From Hydra vulgaris (taxonomy: Eukaryota > Cnidaria > Hydrozoa > Anthoathecata > Hydridae), in contig NC_088924.1 in assembly GCF_038396675.1 (NCBI RefSeq), forward strand, positions 29,668,501-29,732,500: a stretch of DNA of 64,000 nucleotides, read 5' to 3'. The translations under genes and the position numbers were made by a program. Positions 1 through 12,209 of the stretch are shown piece by piece (positions within the stretch are counted from its first letter, which is position 1; each line of letters opens with the position of its first letter). The notes under the pieces were generated by a model. That model did no database searches and had not been told where the DNA came from. It saw only the letters and a program-made list of their open reading frames with translations.

Positions 1-636
1 TAGTTTCTCTCAAGTCAATGCTCCCATAAAATGGGAGATGTGTACCTCTAGGATGTCTCTTGCAGAAAAACCATAGAAGTGGAATGTTGAAAATGAAACT
101 AAGGATAACAATAGTTTCAGAATGTATTTTAGTTTGGGCGCTGTAGTGTCACAGTAAACAGCAAATGCAACAGCACAGTAAACAATATCAAATCATTCCA
201 GAAGATTGAATCTATCAGCTAAATCTAATTGTCAAAAGAGTATAAGTTAACTTTAAATCTGAAACCTAGCCCATACCATTAAACCAAGCCTGTATACTAA
301 TTCTAACTTTACCGTTTGCCTTTTCCATCCTCCTAAGAACTTTTGTTGTGTAAATTTTTTGCTATTAACTATTTATTTAATATTGTATGTGCTGTATTTA
401 TTATTATTTATATGTATGTTTTGTAATTTTTATTAGATGAATGTCTTTAATTATGTATGATAGTATACTATTTATTATTACTGTTATTATTATTTTCACT
501 TTTATCTATTACTATATATTATTGTTATTAATATCAGTTGTTTACTTTAGATTAGTTTATTACTATTTATAAATGATCTTGAATTGTAACAACTTCTGTA
601 TTCAGAAATATATATTGATTGATTGATAACAATAAT
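1..636 (+). repeat. Possible LINE 3' tail inside an ATPase-gene intron
   Basis: No coding frame is visible. The stretch is AT-rich and ends near 614-628 in a short run of TTGATTGA units, the kind of tail found on some CR1/L2-type LINEs. It lies upstream of the Na+/K+-ATPase exons and is probably part of that gene's intron. The LINE assignment rests only on the tail. Confidence 0.3.
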
Positions 637-654
637 TTTTCTTGCAGACTGTCT

Positions 655-1833
655 CTGACTGTTGGCTGTGTATTGTAATTGTACAATCTCTGGAAGAAAG
701 TATAAGACTTGGACTGTAAATCGAAAAAAAACCCTGGATAAAGAAAAAGAGATGTAGAGTACTCATCTAAAATGGAAACTTTTTTCCATTGTACTAAAGT
801 TCAGAAGTAGAAAAGTAAAAGTCCAGAACCGGAATGTCAAAGAAAATAGTGAAAGTCATATATCGGCTTGTTTAGCATTTGCACAGCGACACAGTGTGAT
901 TGGTTGTGTTGATAAGGAACAGAAGAAAGCAATCTTAAAGAAATCTAAGTATTGGTTTTTTTTTCTTTGCTGGACGGTGGATGTGGTTAAGTTTTCAACT
1001 GAGTGTAGACATAAAGATAGATTTGATTCAGTACAGAATGGTGGCTCTATGAGTATCCTTTAGCTATTAGCTCTTTATGATCTTTTTTTTTTCTGCACAT
1101 ATTGATAAGCATGGCAACCCAGGTCACGGCAAAAGATCATAATTTATTCTACTGTCTGTGATAAACTCATTAATTTGATGGGTCAAAAAGTACTTATGTT
1201 TATTGTTGATGAAATACAAAAAGCAAAGTATTCACTCATCAATGGACAATCTTGGCAAAAGCGCTAACCAAAAATAAGACACGAGTGCCTAAAAAATCAT
1301 ACACACGTTAGTCAACACATGCTGATGCAACAAATGCTTTGTGAAAAAGTTACAAGAATATTCAATCTGCTCTAGGTACCATTGCAACTGATGAACGTGC
1401 AAAAAGTAAAACAATTGATTACCGCATTTTGCCCAATGATGATTTGGTAGAAATTTTTTCGAATGTTGCAGCAGCTTTAAGAATTTACCTCAGCCTAATG
1501 GTGGCAAATTATGCAAGAGAAAGAAGTTTCTCCTGTACAATTTGCCAGAAGTTTTCTCACAATTAAAGTGTGTAAAAAATGAATGTGGTACTAAAATTAA
1601 TCAAGAGTGGCTCGCCATGCTTTTTTGATGTGTATTTAATTTGAAGTGACCAGACAACTCTTATTTGTGTCATTGCTGAACAATTTGCCAGACAAAAATC
1701 ATGAAAATGTCACTTTAGTTTTTAAATACATGACTGAAATATTAAATGGCACATGCCTAACACTTTTTCTTTAGACGAAATGGCCCCCAAATGATTTGTG
1801 CCTCTGGCCCCAGGTACTCTTAATCCGTCCCTG
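655..1833 (+). mobile_element. Decayed hAT element (ZMYM-type transposase remnants)
   Basis: The plus strand shows scattered hAT transposase pieces in several frames: a segment near 1140-1250 reading like the DUF4371 region (short match LINLMGQKVL), and a segment near 1440-1540 resembling the C-terminal dimerisation region (ARERSFS). Its right end reads, on the minus strand, CAGGGACGGATTAAG, a typical hAT terminus, followed outside by GTGATAAC. A similar octamer TTGATAAC lies at 623-630, but no matching left terminus is seen there. Many stops and a large internal deletion make this inactive. Confidence 0.6.
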
Positions 1834-2202
1834 GTGATAACTTTGATGAGGTGGTATCAAAAAGTTTAATAATAAATGAAGAAAGGCAAATATAAAATTA
1901 TCAGTTTTGATATTATTATATCAAATATGAAATTATTAGTTTTTGTAAGGTTTTGTTTAGATTTTTAAAATTTAATAGCATGATAAACTTTAAAATTAGA
2001 TTAAATTAAATGAAAACTTTATGACATCCATTTTTTCAGCGTGGAAACATTGCCTGCATCTAAAAATGTAAAGACCTTATTTTTTTATCAAAAATGAAAA
2101 TTGCTAAAATTGAGGTCAGAAAACATTTCTTGTGTTACATATAAGCTCAGTGGACATTAAGAAAAAACATGCATGCAAAAAAAATTTTCTTAAAATATTT
2201 TT

Positions 2203-2223
2203 GTATATTTATATAAATATATA

Positions 2224-2314
<91 letters not shown>

Positions 2315-2316
2315 CT

Positions 2317-2360
<44 letters not shown>

Positions 2361-2367
2361 TTATATA

Positions 2368-2460
<93 letters not shown>

Positions 2461-2467
2461 TTATATA

Positions 2468-2559
<92 letters not shown>

Positions 2560-2580
2560 CATTTATATGTATGTATATAG
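2203..2580. repeat. (TA)n microsatellite
   Basis: Nearly uninterrupted TA dinucleotides with occasional TG or TT variants. All long reading frames here are Tyr-Ile artefacts of the repeat. It lies in the intron just upstream of the ATPase exon at 2626. Confidence 0.97.
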
Positions 2581-2625
2581 ATTGATTTTTTTATCTTTAT
2601 AAATTTACACGTTTAAATGTTGTAG

Positions 2626-3294
2626 GCTTGCGGCGGTTTTTTTACATATTTTGTAATCATGGCTGAAAATGGTTTTATGCCATCAGACTTGTTTGGAATA
2701 AGGATTAGGTGGGATGATATGAATGTTAACACTTTACCAGATTCTTATGGAAACGAATGGACCTACCATCAGCGTAAGGAATTAGAGTTAACATGTCAAA
2801 CAGCTTTCTTTACTACCATTGTTGTTGTTCAATGGGGAACGCTTATCGCCAGTAAAACTAGAAAACTTTCACTGTTTAGTCAAGGAATGGGGTAAAAAAA
2901 TTTTTTTTATTTATTAAAATTTGAGCACGTGACTCATTTTGTCTATACATAATATATTATTTAGAAATTGGTTTTTAAATTTTGGCTTGTTTTTTGAAAC
3001 TGCTCTTGCGATTTTTCTTCAATATACTCCTGGTATAAATATGGGACTTCGTTTACGTCCTATGAATTTCTCTTGGTGGTTTACTGGGCTTCCTTACACA
3101 TTCTTAATCATTATTAGTGACGAAATTAGAAGATATATTTTAAGAAGATATCCTAAAGGTTTGTTCTTTAATTTATTAAATTTTTTTCATCAAGTTAATC
3201 AAATTTTAAAAGGAACTTAAAATTAATTTCATATAATTAAACAATTGTGTGCTTTATTCATTTAGGTTGGGTGGAGCAAGAAACCTACTATTAA
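2626..3294 (+). CDS. Na+/K+-transporting ATPase alpha subunit, last three exons
   Basis: This is the C-terminal end of the catalytic alpha subunit of the animal plasma-membrane sodium/potassium pump (P-type ATPase IIC). Exon A, 2626-2891, follows a TAG acceptor and contains [26 protein letters not shown] and [10 protein letters not shown]. Exon B, 2965-3158, carries [11 protein letters not shown] and [13 protein letters not shown]. Exon C, 3266-3294, supplies the invariant pump tail WVEQETYY and a TAA stop at 3292-3294. All introns are GT-AG (2892-2964 and 3159-3265) and the phases join cleanly. The last membrane segments (about M8 to M10) are encoded. Upstream exons are outside the window. 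No lesion is seen, unlike nearly everything else here. Family identification is firm; the paralogue is not determined. Confidence 0.95.
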
Positions 3295-4100
3295 TCGACT
3301 ACACTGCATGACTACATGACCACAGCTCATAATAAGTATGACCACAGCTCATCATAAGTAAAAAATTGTTAAGTATTTATTGATTATTAGGGCGATTTAT
3401 AGTCCATGCAGAATTTAATGTGTAAAAAAAAGTTTTTTGTTACATTTATTCAGTTGGTCAAACTATTTATGTAATATTTGCACGATTATGCGACAGCTTG
3501 TTCAAATTATCTACCCTTTAAACTCTTTTTTAACTATTTATTTATTTTTGTATGTTTTTAAACTTTTTATTAATACTGAATTTTATGAATACTGCGCGTT
3601 TTAGAATTTTTACATCACGATGATTTTACTTCGGTTAAAATGGATAAAAATAGTATTCAATTTTTTACTATCGTTTATTCTTGTTTTTATTATCGTTAAT
3701 GTCTACGAGTATCAACTAACTAAGAGAGCATATCTTGACCTGCTTACTTTCAATCTTTAAAATTTAACAACAAATCAAGTTCATTGATTCGTTTAATTTT
3801 ATGTATTGTAGTCTACTAAAGAATTTTATCCACTAATCAATACGAATATTGTTTTGCTTATAAAATTTTAATAAAAAACATAAAAATCATGTAACCAAAA
3901 GAAAAAGCGCAGGCACATCGAGCATAGCTAAAGCTTTTAGTTTCATGAATACCTGCAACCAGGTTTTTAATTGCAAAATCCTAAAGTTTTTAAAAACTTC
4001 TGGTTAAATCCTTGAAAGTTTTTTTATACCGAGTATAGAATCCCCCTATCATCGTACCTCTTGAAATTACGTTAAAACTGACTGGGACTTTTTCTGTGAT
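3295..4100 (+). other. ATPase 3' UTR and downstream AT-rich flank
   Basis: No ORF of note. Just after the stop, a phrase of about 22 bp (ATGACCACAGCTCATAATAAG and a near copy ending CATCATAAG) occurs twice in tandem at about 3316-3360. AT-rich sequence follows with no recognisable element. Confidence 0.4.
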
Positions 4101-4149
4101 TTTCTATTTGATGGCCTTTGAGTAGAAATCTTTCGTCTGCCTGCTAACA

Positions 4150-4790
4150 AATGTGCTTCTTGCATAACTTCTTGGATTCAGGCTGGCATGGAATCTTTCA
4201 TTCCCTCTCGACGATTTCAAGTCAAGCCTCTTCTCCATAGTTTTCCTCACATTGTACTGCTGCAATTGCCAATCAAAACCATTACTTCCATAACTATCAG
4301 CAAAACAATTCTCCAAAAACAGATGTCTGTTTACTATTAGTAGAAACCATTGAAAAATGATTTCCTGCTTAGTCTCATCTACAGCTTGTGGTCCGGACAA
4401 CATACATGTTATGGTCTTGCAGAAGTGTTCTCCGAAGCTGTCGTCTATACTTTCAAAACTAGTTAACAAGTGTTTATCAGAGTCTTGTTTTCCAGCCTGC
4501 TGGAAAACAGCATCTGTTATCCCCTTTTCAATAATTCCGGAGACCGACCTGATTTGTCTAACTACCGTCCCATTAGTCTTCTTCCTATCATAAGCAAGTT
4601 TTTGAATCTTTAATTAACAAACACTTAATCTCTAATAACTTACTTTCTGATCATCAATATGGATTTTGATCTTCTTGTTCTACAGCTGATTTGCTAACAG
4701 TAATAACTGATAGGTTTTATTATGCATTAGATAAAGGTGGAGAGGTTAGAGAGAGTTAAGGCTTTTGACATTTTTATAATATTATTGTAA
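4150..4790 (+). pseudogene. LINE (CR1/jockey-like) reverse transcriptase fragment
   Basis: In shifting plus-strand frames this reads as the region joining endonuclease to reverse transcriptase of a non-LTR retrotransposon. Near 4180 there is AGMESFIPSRRFQVKP; near 4387 ACGPDNIHVMVL; near 4559 NYRPISLLPI; near 4655 a QYGF-like block. The palm catalytic motif is absent because the fragment ends shortly after a LDKGGE-like phrase. Stops and frameshifts are frequent. No poly(A) tail or target duplication was found, so this is an internal relic. Confidence 0.7.
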
Positions 4791-5815
4791 AAATGCGATA
4801 TTTGATATATTAAAATGAATATTGTAAAGTAAAAAAAATTTTCTACGTGTTGTAGATCATAGATAAACCTAGAGATTGTTGACAAGCATTTAGATTTTGC
4901 TACTGTCTTAAAAATTTAAACTTCTCTTTTTTGACAGAAATCAAATCTTTTTTCGTTAAACGTCTATCTTTTAATACGTCCTTGATTTAACACAATCGGA
5001 CACTTTTTAAACTTCGCTCTACTACAGTGAACCGTCGTTGAAGAAAACCAAATTTAATATGATTTTGATGTCATTAAGCATATAGTTTACAATCTTTCTT
5101 TATTGTATCATACGCATCGTTAGTATAAATAATAATTATAATCAATGATTATCAAGTAAGGATCCTTGACGAACATTACTAAAAACAGTATTCCACGATA
5201 AAATATTGTCCTTTGTCTCCTATTAGTTAAAAGTCAAAGCGACAATCCATTGTAAATAAGATCAAAAGAAAATTTTCAAATTTTTGTCTTAAACATTCTT
5301 TTAATGATATCTATTGTTTAGCTTTTAATTTTTTAACTTTTTGCTATTCGATTTACTGGAAAACATTTTTTGCCATTTTATCAGAATAAAAAAAATGAGA
5401 ATTATGTGGTTTTGCAAGTCCACTCCTCATATATGGTCTGGACCACAAGATATATTAGGATTTAATAGTTTTAATTTTTTTTAGCACAAGCTATATTCGA
5501 TGTAGTTAAGGATGGTTTTTAAGAAATTTTTACGAAAAAAGTGTTTTTAAAATCTCAACATTATCGCTTATTTTTATAATATTTATCATATAAAAACCTG
5601 TTGCCGTTCGAAAAAAACATAAACAATATTAAAAAAGACAACTGGAGAAAAAAATGTTATAACTTTTTCACAAAAGTTTTTCGTGTTATTGTTATTAAAA
5701 GCTCTATACTTTATTTTCGCCTAAATTAAAATAAAACACATCATCTTGCTGCATAAGACCACATTTTAAATTTTGAAATAATACTAATTTATTCTATAAT
5801 GAAAATCGCTAGATT
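4791..5815. other. AT-rich stretch with no recognised feature
   Basis: No coding frame above noise and no repeat structure that I can name. Confidence 0.4.
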
Positions 5816-5858
5816 ATTTAAATTGAACGCATATATATATGTAATTTAAATTGAACAC

Positions 5859-5933
<75 letters not shown>

Positions 5934-5945
5934 TTCAATTTAAAT
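5816..5945. repeat. (TA)n tract with perfect 15-bp inverted flanks
   Basis: ATTTAAATTGAACGC at 5816-5830 is matched exactly by its reverse complement at 5931-5945, with TA repeats between. The whole block can fold into one hairpin. It lies about 110 bp upstream of a mariner-like transposase remnant and could be related to that element's end. Confidence 0.8.
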
Positions 5946-6053
5946 TTGCATGTACTAATACCATTAGCTGTATATATATTTTGTATGTATTTTATTGCAA
6001 ATTTATTCTTGTTTTCAATTTAAAAAAAAACAATTAAAATTCAACGACTTAAA

Positions 6054-6790
6054 ATGAAAATAAACAAATTTAAGCAAGAGCATCTCCGTGAAAGTATGTA
6101 TGGATTTTACATGGACAATAAGCAAAATGGTAAATATTACACTTATTGTTATTTTAAAGCAGAAAAAATGCTAAAAGCAACCATATACCGTATAATTGAA
6201 CGCGCAGAAAATGGAATCGGAAATCAAAGAGTTAAAGGAAGTGGTCGAGTTGCAAAAAAAAAATGACGAAAAAAAACATTACCAAGCTGAAGACCATGTT
6301 TGACCACAAGATGTCTTACAAAGACAAGCAGCTAAGCTTGTGTGCGATCAGTCTTTTATATGCAAAACATTGAAGAAACACACAGATATTAAATGCAAAA
6401 AAAACAACAAAGATTTCATTAAGAACAGAGTCACAAAAACGCAAAATAAGAACCAGATGCAGTTGATTATACGAAAAACATAAAAATCACGGATGATGAA
6501 TCTTATTTCACTTTGAAGCATAGCACCATTAACAGAAACCAAAATTTCTACTCAAGTAAAACACCGCCAAGCGTAAAATATGATTCAGTTGAAAAATATG
6601 AGCAAAAAGTGTTGGTCTGGATTTGCGTTTCGGCTAAAGGTATTTCTATACCTTTTTTGTACCTTCTAAGCAATCACTCAATAAAGAATTATGCCTGAGC
6701 GAGTGCATAAAAAAAGACTACCAGTCATTGAAATTTAAGGGATATTTTACTATGCGCTATTAGTCATTAACATAGGAAAAAATCATAAAA
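6054..6790 (+). pseudogene. Tc1/mariner-like transposase remnant
   Basis: The first open segment, 6054-6266 (70 residues), resembles the helix-turn-helix N-terminus of this transposase group. After a gap full of stops, 6480-6698 reads like the catalytic core, with DDESYFTLKHSTIN (first Asp region) and KVLVWICVSAKGIS. The second catalytic region is not found intact. The same family reappears at 15641. Frameshifts and stops show it is dead. Family assignment is by pattern recognition. Confidence 0.7.
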
Positions 6791-6849
6791 CTGATGGAGA
6801 CATTTTCTGTCATTACATTTCTACTTATTTATTAAAAGACAGTAATAAA

Positions 6850-7158
6850 CATGCTTTTTTACTTTGATTGTAGGTTTATTTAAGACAATAGTTACTGTAC
6901 TAAGATTAATCGCTCATGAGAGTTGTCTTTTTTCTGTCAGGATTTTTCTGTCTAACTTAAATGTGAACTTTTATTATTATGTATTTCTTCATTTTCATAG
7001 CACTTGTTCTTTTTTCTGTTGTTTTTGTGTTTAAGTTTTTGTGTTTAAGTTGGACTTTAATTTGTTTAAAAAAAATATTTCTTAAGGACTTGTGGTGCCC
7101 CCAAACGCTTCGTGCCCAAGGCAATTGCCTTGTTTGCCTAATGGTTAATCCAGGCCTG
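6850..7158 (-). mobile_element. Terminal fragment of a hAT-like element
   Basis: Read on the minus strand the block starts at 7158 with CAGGCCTGGATTAACC and continues GC-richer than its surroundings, a style typical of hAT ends. Outside it stands GTGGTGGT. The opposite end was not found, so this is a solo end or a truncated copy. The open frames across it look spurious. Confidence 0.45.
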
Positions 7159-7179
7159 GTGGTGGTAGACGTATGCATC

Positions 7180-8097
7180 TAGAGAAGAGCGAATAAATAA
7201 ATTTAATGAAATGTTCTTGTATAATTATGTGTTTGTGAATAAAGTTTTAATGAAAGTATATTATAACACACTAAAAGAGAACGAAAGCCGCACTATACTT
7301 TTACAGGAAAATTTAATCTTTTTTTAGAATTAGAATTTCTATTTATTTCGTCATTTTACACATTTTACAATGTTATCTATAAATTTAAACAAATATATAT
7401 AATTACAAGCTGACTGGGGCAAGTAGAAGTCAAAATGACTTATCATCAAGCCCCTTTGTGAAATACAAAAAAAAAATACAATTAAATTTTACATCTTCCA
7501 ATATTACATAAAAGAGTGAAATTAATAAGTTCTTTATGAATTACAAAACTTTTTAATTCATAAAAAAACTTTTATAAGTATTTTGTTATTATTAAAATTT
7601 GTGAAAGCTTTATCTTTATTGTAATGCAAAAAATGTTTTATGATTTTATGAAAATTTTTCAAAAATGTTTAGGTATGTAACTTGCATATTTCTTATATTT
7701 TTAACGCATACTTTGAAAAAGGAAGTCAAAAATCGAACTCAATAAATATTAAATAAATATAAAAAAAGGTGTAAACAAAGGAATTCAATAAATGTAATAA
7801 AGGTTTATTGGTTAATCGGAATTAGAATAATTTACTTACAAATCTTAATCGGTGTATTGATAAAGTGAAATTAAGCAAAATTAAAGAATTTCTTACTTTT
7901 TGCTTCTGGCATACGTGAAGCAACTACAGTGTATAAATTAACTCCAACGTAATTACTTTACTGTAGTTAATTCACTAGCTAATAAGACACTAATTTTTGC
8001 AATAAAAAAATCAATTTTTTGTGTCTGACTTTGACACAAACAACTACTTTAACTGTGACTACTATTTGGGTGAGGCGGTCTTACTTTTCTTACGTCT
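7180..8097. other. AT-rich stretch with no recognised feature
   Basis: No supported gene. Short poly(A) and poly(T) runs only. Confidence 0.4.
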
Positions 8098-8355
8098 TAG
8101 GGATGTCCATATAGTGTGTACGCTCGGATGCGTGAATCTGCAAGTAGCATATATGAGATGAGGGGAAGGGGTATATTATAAAAGTAAGGCGACACTAAAT
8201 TAAAAATATTATCATAAAATGTTGGGTATATAAGTTAAAAGCATAGTTACTTTTAGGGAAATAGAGGGTAATCAAATAAGTTTATAGCAAAATGCGGGGC
8301 GGGGGTGCGAGAGAGAGTGGAAATAAAAGCGTACTTACTTTATGGACGACCCCTT
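8098..8355. mobile_element. MITE-like element with imperfect terminal inverted repeats
   Basis: The left end TTAGGGATGTCCATATAGTG and the reverse complement of the right end TAAGGGGTCGTCCATAAAGT are similar over about 28 bp and continue into TACGC on both sides. The interior (258 bp in all) is non-coding and partly G-rich. The autonomous parent family is not identified. Confidence 0.6.
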
Positions 8356-8765
8356 ATGTCTTACTTTTTGTGGCGAGAAGTCAAAATTGTCATTTATGGA
8401 ATAGCCCTTATAAAAAAAAAACATCGTTAGTTTTTAAAACAAATTGTAATAACAAAAACTGTTGAAGCGTTATTTCTCATTTTGCTAACTTCTATTGAAA
8501 ATTTCATAACTTTTAAGAAAAGTTTTGACAACTTAGGGTATTTATATGTAAATATAACAACATAGGGTGTAAAGTAGGGCTTGCCAAAACCCAAAAAATT
8601 TTTAATAGTTTAAGCATAAAATAGTCCGAGATTGTCAAATACAATCCCAGGACTGTTTTATCCAAATCCTTAAAAAGTACCGACTGCTTTTTTAACAGAA
8701 AAAAAGTCCTCAAAATTCAAATCACAACCCCTTAAATGTTCGACTAGCATTATTATATTATTTCA

Positions 8766-8890
8766 TAGAAAAATATTTTTAATTACAAAAGTTATGACCA
8801 TGCAAATTTTTCTCCCCCCCCCCCCCCCAAAAAAAATGAGGGGGTGTAAACTTTGCATCATAACTTTTGTAACTTACAATATTTTTCTAC
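8766..8890. repeat. Foldback repeat around a poly(C) tract
   Basis: The left arm contains TTACAAAAGTTATGACCATG and the right arm CATCATAACTTTTGTAA. The outer parts also pair, with GAAAAATATT against AATATTTTTC. A run of about 17 C lies at the apex. It is probably another small foldback element. Confidence 0.6.
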
Positions 8891-9330
8891 GATATTTAAA
8901 ATTTGTTGATAAATTTTAAATTTAGTTGACGGTAGTAAAGTTGAAAACTTTACTATATTAGTGTCCTCATGTTTGGGCAAGGAGGGGGAAATGTTTTAGC
9001 GCTTTTTTGTTCCCCGGCCTCCGCTATCCCAAATTTTTGCAAAGCCTCCTCATTAGGCATAGGTATAAACATAATTAAGTTTAGAGTTTGCATAGCGTGT
9101 GAAAGTGTCCTATGTAAAACATCAAAAAATCCTGCGGGCGCCCATGTTCTCAAGTGAATATTGTATATTATAAATAACGGAAATACCGTGAACGGGAGTG
9201 ACTATAAACTATCATTTTTTAAAAAGTAGCTTCGTAGAAAGCTATCCAATGTCTTGTCTCCTAATCGTACTTTATTATACTCTTTCAGCTTCAACACTTA
9301 TTGGACGAATGGTCATCAAATAGTCAAAAA
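8891..9330. other. No recognised gene
   Basis: Overlapping opposite frames of about 60 codons at 8953-9157 are the longest seen and match nothing I know. The stretch is somewhat GC-richer than its neighbours, suggesting an unidentified repeat. Confidence 0.3.
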
Positions 9331-11475
9331 CTATTTGAATGTACTTCTTGTCTGTTTGTTTTTAAGAAAAAGATGATGTTTTTCCTTCATAGAAAAATCT
9401 GCATTTGGTTTAACAGTAGTGAGGTCGTTATTTAAATCCAAATATGATTCATTTAGGTGTCTTTGAATACTTTCACCAGATTCCGCATTATTGTACAAAA
9501 TATTTTCTACAATGTCAACAATAATTTTAATAATTACAGCTTTAAGGCTGATATTAAAAATGCCATAATTTTCTTTAACAGAAATAATAACACTAGAGTC
9601 TGTTATATAGTGTAACACGTATGAAAACATCATTCTTCTTTCTTTAATACAACTTATTAATTCATTTTTTAGTGCAATACTTAAAAAAGTGTTTTGGTTA
9701 CTTAACTCATCTTGCATAAATTTTAATGTAAGATCGACTACGTATAAATTAACCTTTTTTTTTTAATTTTTACATTTATTTTTGTTCCATAGTATACATT
9801 TACGTGATTAAATAATAAAGATTCGTTAAGATTGAATATACATATAAATATAAAAATCACAAACATAAATAATAAACAAACTTCTGTAATAAGAACAGTA
9901 CTTTTTTTTAAAGTCATTTAAGTTTTCAAAGTCATTAATAATTTGATTAAGTAATAAAAACTTATTCCAGATATGAGGTGAACGATAAGTAATTTTAAAT
10001 TGCTCAAACTAAGTTTTGCATGAAGGCTCTAAAAGCTACTTGTGCGCAACAGGTATTTATACTCTTTCTTTTGTTTATAAAGACTATAGAAAATCGAAGG
10101 AGTTTTTTGCATTTTGCTATTATACATTAGACTTAAAACTTTATATATATTTAGTTCAAACAATGTTAGTAAAGACATCTGTTCAAAATGAGGCTATGTG
10201 AGTTCTTTTTTATTTTTAAAATTAATAACTCGTATAGCATGCTTCTGTTTACGATAGAGAGGTTCTAGTTTGCTTTGATAGATACTACCCCATGCTGTAT
10301 TCCCGTTATTTAAATAACTTTGAACAAAGCTATAGTAGATTTGTTTGAGTAGCGGCTTTTTCAATAAATGGCGCGATCGGTATATTATTCCAATACTTTT
10401 AGATATTTTACTACCTAAATAGGCGATATGTCTATTCCAATTTAGATTTTCGTCAATAAAAACATTTAAAAATTTAGTAACATAATCCCTACTTATTTCT
10501 CTATTTTCAATAAACAATTTTGGAAGAGAAGATTCGTCTTCTTTTTTTCATAAGAAGGATGATATAAAGAAAACTTCGTTTTACTTGAGTTAATAGAAAG
10601 TTTATTTGCCCTAAACCATCCAAAATATTTTTCTAATTCTTGATTCATTTCTACGCGCAGTTTGTTTATAATTTTTCCGGAGATAAAAAAGTTGCTTTAA
10701 TTTGCAAACATTATTGTTGAAATTCTTTTTGATGCCCGATAGAGATTGTTAACATAGATTAAAAAAAGCAACCTTTTCAGCGAAGTGTGTTTCAATGGCC
10801 AACCAAATAGATTGCAAGCTTGATATTATATTTGAAAGTAATTTTACTTTACTTTCATTAAAACCAATGTCAATTTTTAAACCTCAGACTTTTTCGAACA
10901 GTATCTTTAAGTTTTAAAAACCTTTCCAGCATGCTTAATAAACTACTCCATCTAGTTTTACAATCTAAAATTAAAGAAAGTTCTTTTCCGACGGTTTCTT
11001 TAAGGTATTTTTGCAGTAGTTTATCATTTTTAGTTGGCGGTTTTTTGAAAAGTTTTACAACTTTCCAAATTTTTGTAATTAAAGAATTTAGCTCTGCGTT
11101 TTGTAGAACAAGTTGGGTAGGGTCGTGATCTTCGTGGTTTTCTTCGAAATTTTTGAGTTCAATTTCCGAATAATCAGAATCAGATTCAACATTAAGTAAT
11201 ACATTACCATCATGTTCATTAATATCTTGCGCATCTGTTGAACTAATATTATAAAGTACTTTTATGATTGCCAATTGTAGGCCATGCACGATACATCACT
11301 GATGGTTTTTATTAAGTAACTTTACCGTTCTCTTGTTAACGGCAGCTCCGTCTGATGTTATGCACACAATATTTGACAAAGCTATATTAAACTCTTTAAT
11401 CTTCTTTTCAATTAGTTCTGCGCATACCTCAGCAGGTGCGGATCCATGAATCCGAGTCACTTTTATATTTTTATT
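9331..11475 (-). pseudogene. hAT transposase (ZBED-like), split by a LINE insertion
   Basis: Minus-strand pieces in order: 11475-11290 reads RIHGSAPAEVCAELI and IVCITSDGAAVN (catalytic Asp region); 11289-10870 starts with HGLQLAII and ends with KELSLILDCKTRWSSLLSML, the classic hAT RW/SLL block; 9717-9331 resembles the following helical region (KNELISCIKERR). The two parts are separated by LINE sequence in the same orientation at about 9750-10780. The C-terminal dimerisation domain is not seen. Family level is well supported, the exact clade is not. Confidence 0.65.
9750..10780 (-). mobile_element. 5'-truncated CR1-like LINE inserted in the hAT pseudogene
   Basis: The minus-strand ORF 10517-10194 carries the end of a reverse transcriptase gene (FLNVFIDENLNWNRHI, SKLEPLYRKQKHA). 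It is the same family as the LINE at 18831-21682, which has FLGVFIDENLTWKKHI and KLEPLYRQQKH. A degraded C-terminus follows, down to a T-rich run near 9753-9765 that would be the poly(A) tail. Several stops interrupt the frame. Exact ends and a target duplication were not resolved. Confidence 0.65.
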
Positions 11476-11596
11476 TTTAATCTATTGTCAAGAAAATAAA
11501 TAACTTATTTAATATTTATAGTACGTTCTTAATTAGATAAAAATATTTAGCAATTAGAAATGAAAACAACACTTACATAGCAAAAAGCTTAATTTA

Positions 11597-11623
11597 ACCG
11601 GTAAATTGCAAAAATTTACCGGT
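11597..11623. repeat. Short palindrome ACCGGTAAATT
   Basis: ACCGGTAAATT at 11597-11607 is followed by its exact complement at 11613-11623, with a 5-nt loop. It may be the terminus of an unidentified DNA transposon. Confidence 0.5.
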
Positions 11624-11879
11624 AAAAAAACTTGAACCAAATTTAAGTATTTACCGATTAACCAATAACCAGTATTACAATCGCTACTATGAACGCTTTT
11701 TGAACATTTTTGCAGCATGGAAAAAAACTGTTTGCCCAATCGCTACTATTTGTTTTGTAACAGAACATTATTTTCAGCTTCCAGTAAAAGTCGTAAGTCT
11801 TATCAAGACTATGAAGTAAATACCTTAGTTTTCTGGTTTTATACGAGTATATACGTATTTCCAAAACGGGGTGAGAATG

Positions 11880-12180
11880 AGCAGCCGATTTGGGGTCAAC
11901 TGCTTTGAATATTCTTGCTTTTTTTCAATGCGTTTCTAATGGCCACGACGAACAATAACAAATTCAGACCCTGGATTATCTGTGATATTGGTCTCATCAT
12001 AGTTGTAGATATTTTCTGTAGGTATCCTTCAACTCTTGGTATAAAGTATCAAAATATTTGTTAAGAGATTCTTCGTTTACCACAGCTCTACTATATTTAC
12101 CAGTTTCAGCAACCTTATTTGGAAAATGGGTCCTATTGTTAGAAAAATTGAAACTATAGAATACAGTTGGAACCAGCGAC
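11880..12180 (-). pseudogene. Pogo/Tigger-like DDE transposase fragment
   Basis: Minus-strand reading from about 12165 gives THFPNKVAETGKYSRAVVNE, then a segment of the type NKYFDTLYQELK, and further on DETNITDNPGSEFVIVRRG in a shifted frame. This resembles the start of the DDE catalytic domain of pogo-type transposases, where Asp of DET is the first catalytic residue. The frame is broken and the rest is missing. Assignment is tentative. Confidence 0.4.
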
Positions 12181-12209
12181 AGATTTAACTAAGACAAAGC
12201 GGCTTAACT

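Noticed and set aside
2132-2602. Open frames of Tyr-Ile repeats
   Set aside because: They are pure translations of a (TA)n microsatellite. The same applies to those at 36076-36445, 48192-48593, 52680-52910 and 62508-62798.
4104-4469. Minus-strand ORF of 121 codons
   Set aside because: It lies antisense to recognisable LINE reverse-transcriptase sequence and has no protein-like features of its own.
8953-9157. Overlapping opposite ORFs with slightly GC-rich content
   Set aside because: No motif on either strand, and the frames are short. Likely part of an unidentified repeat rather than a gene.
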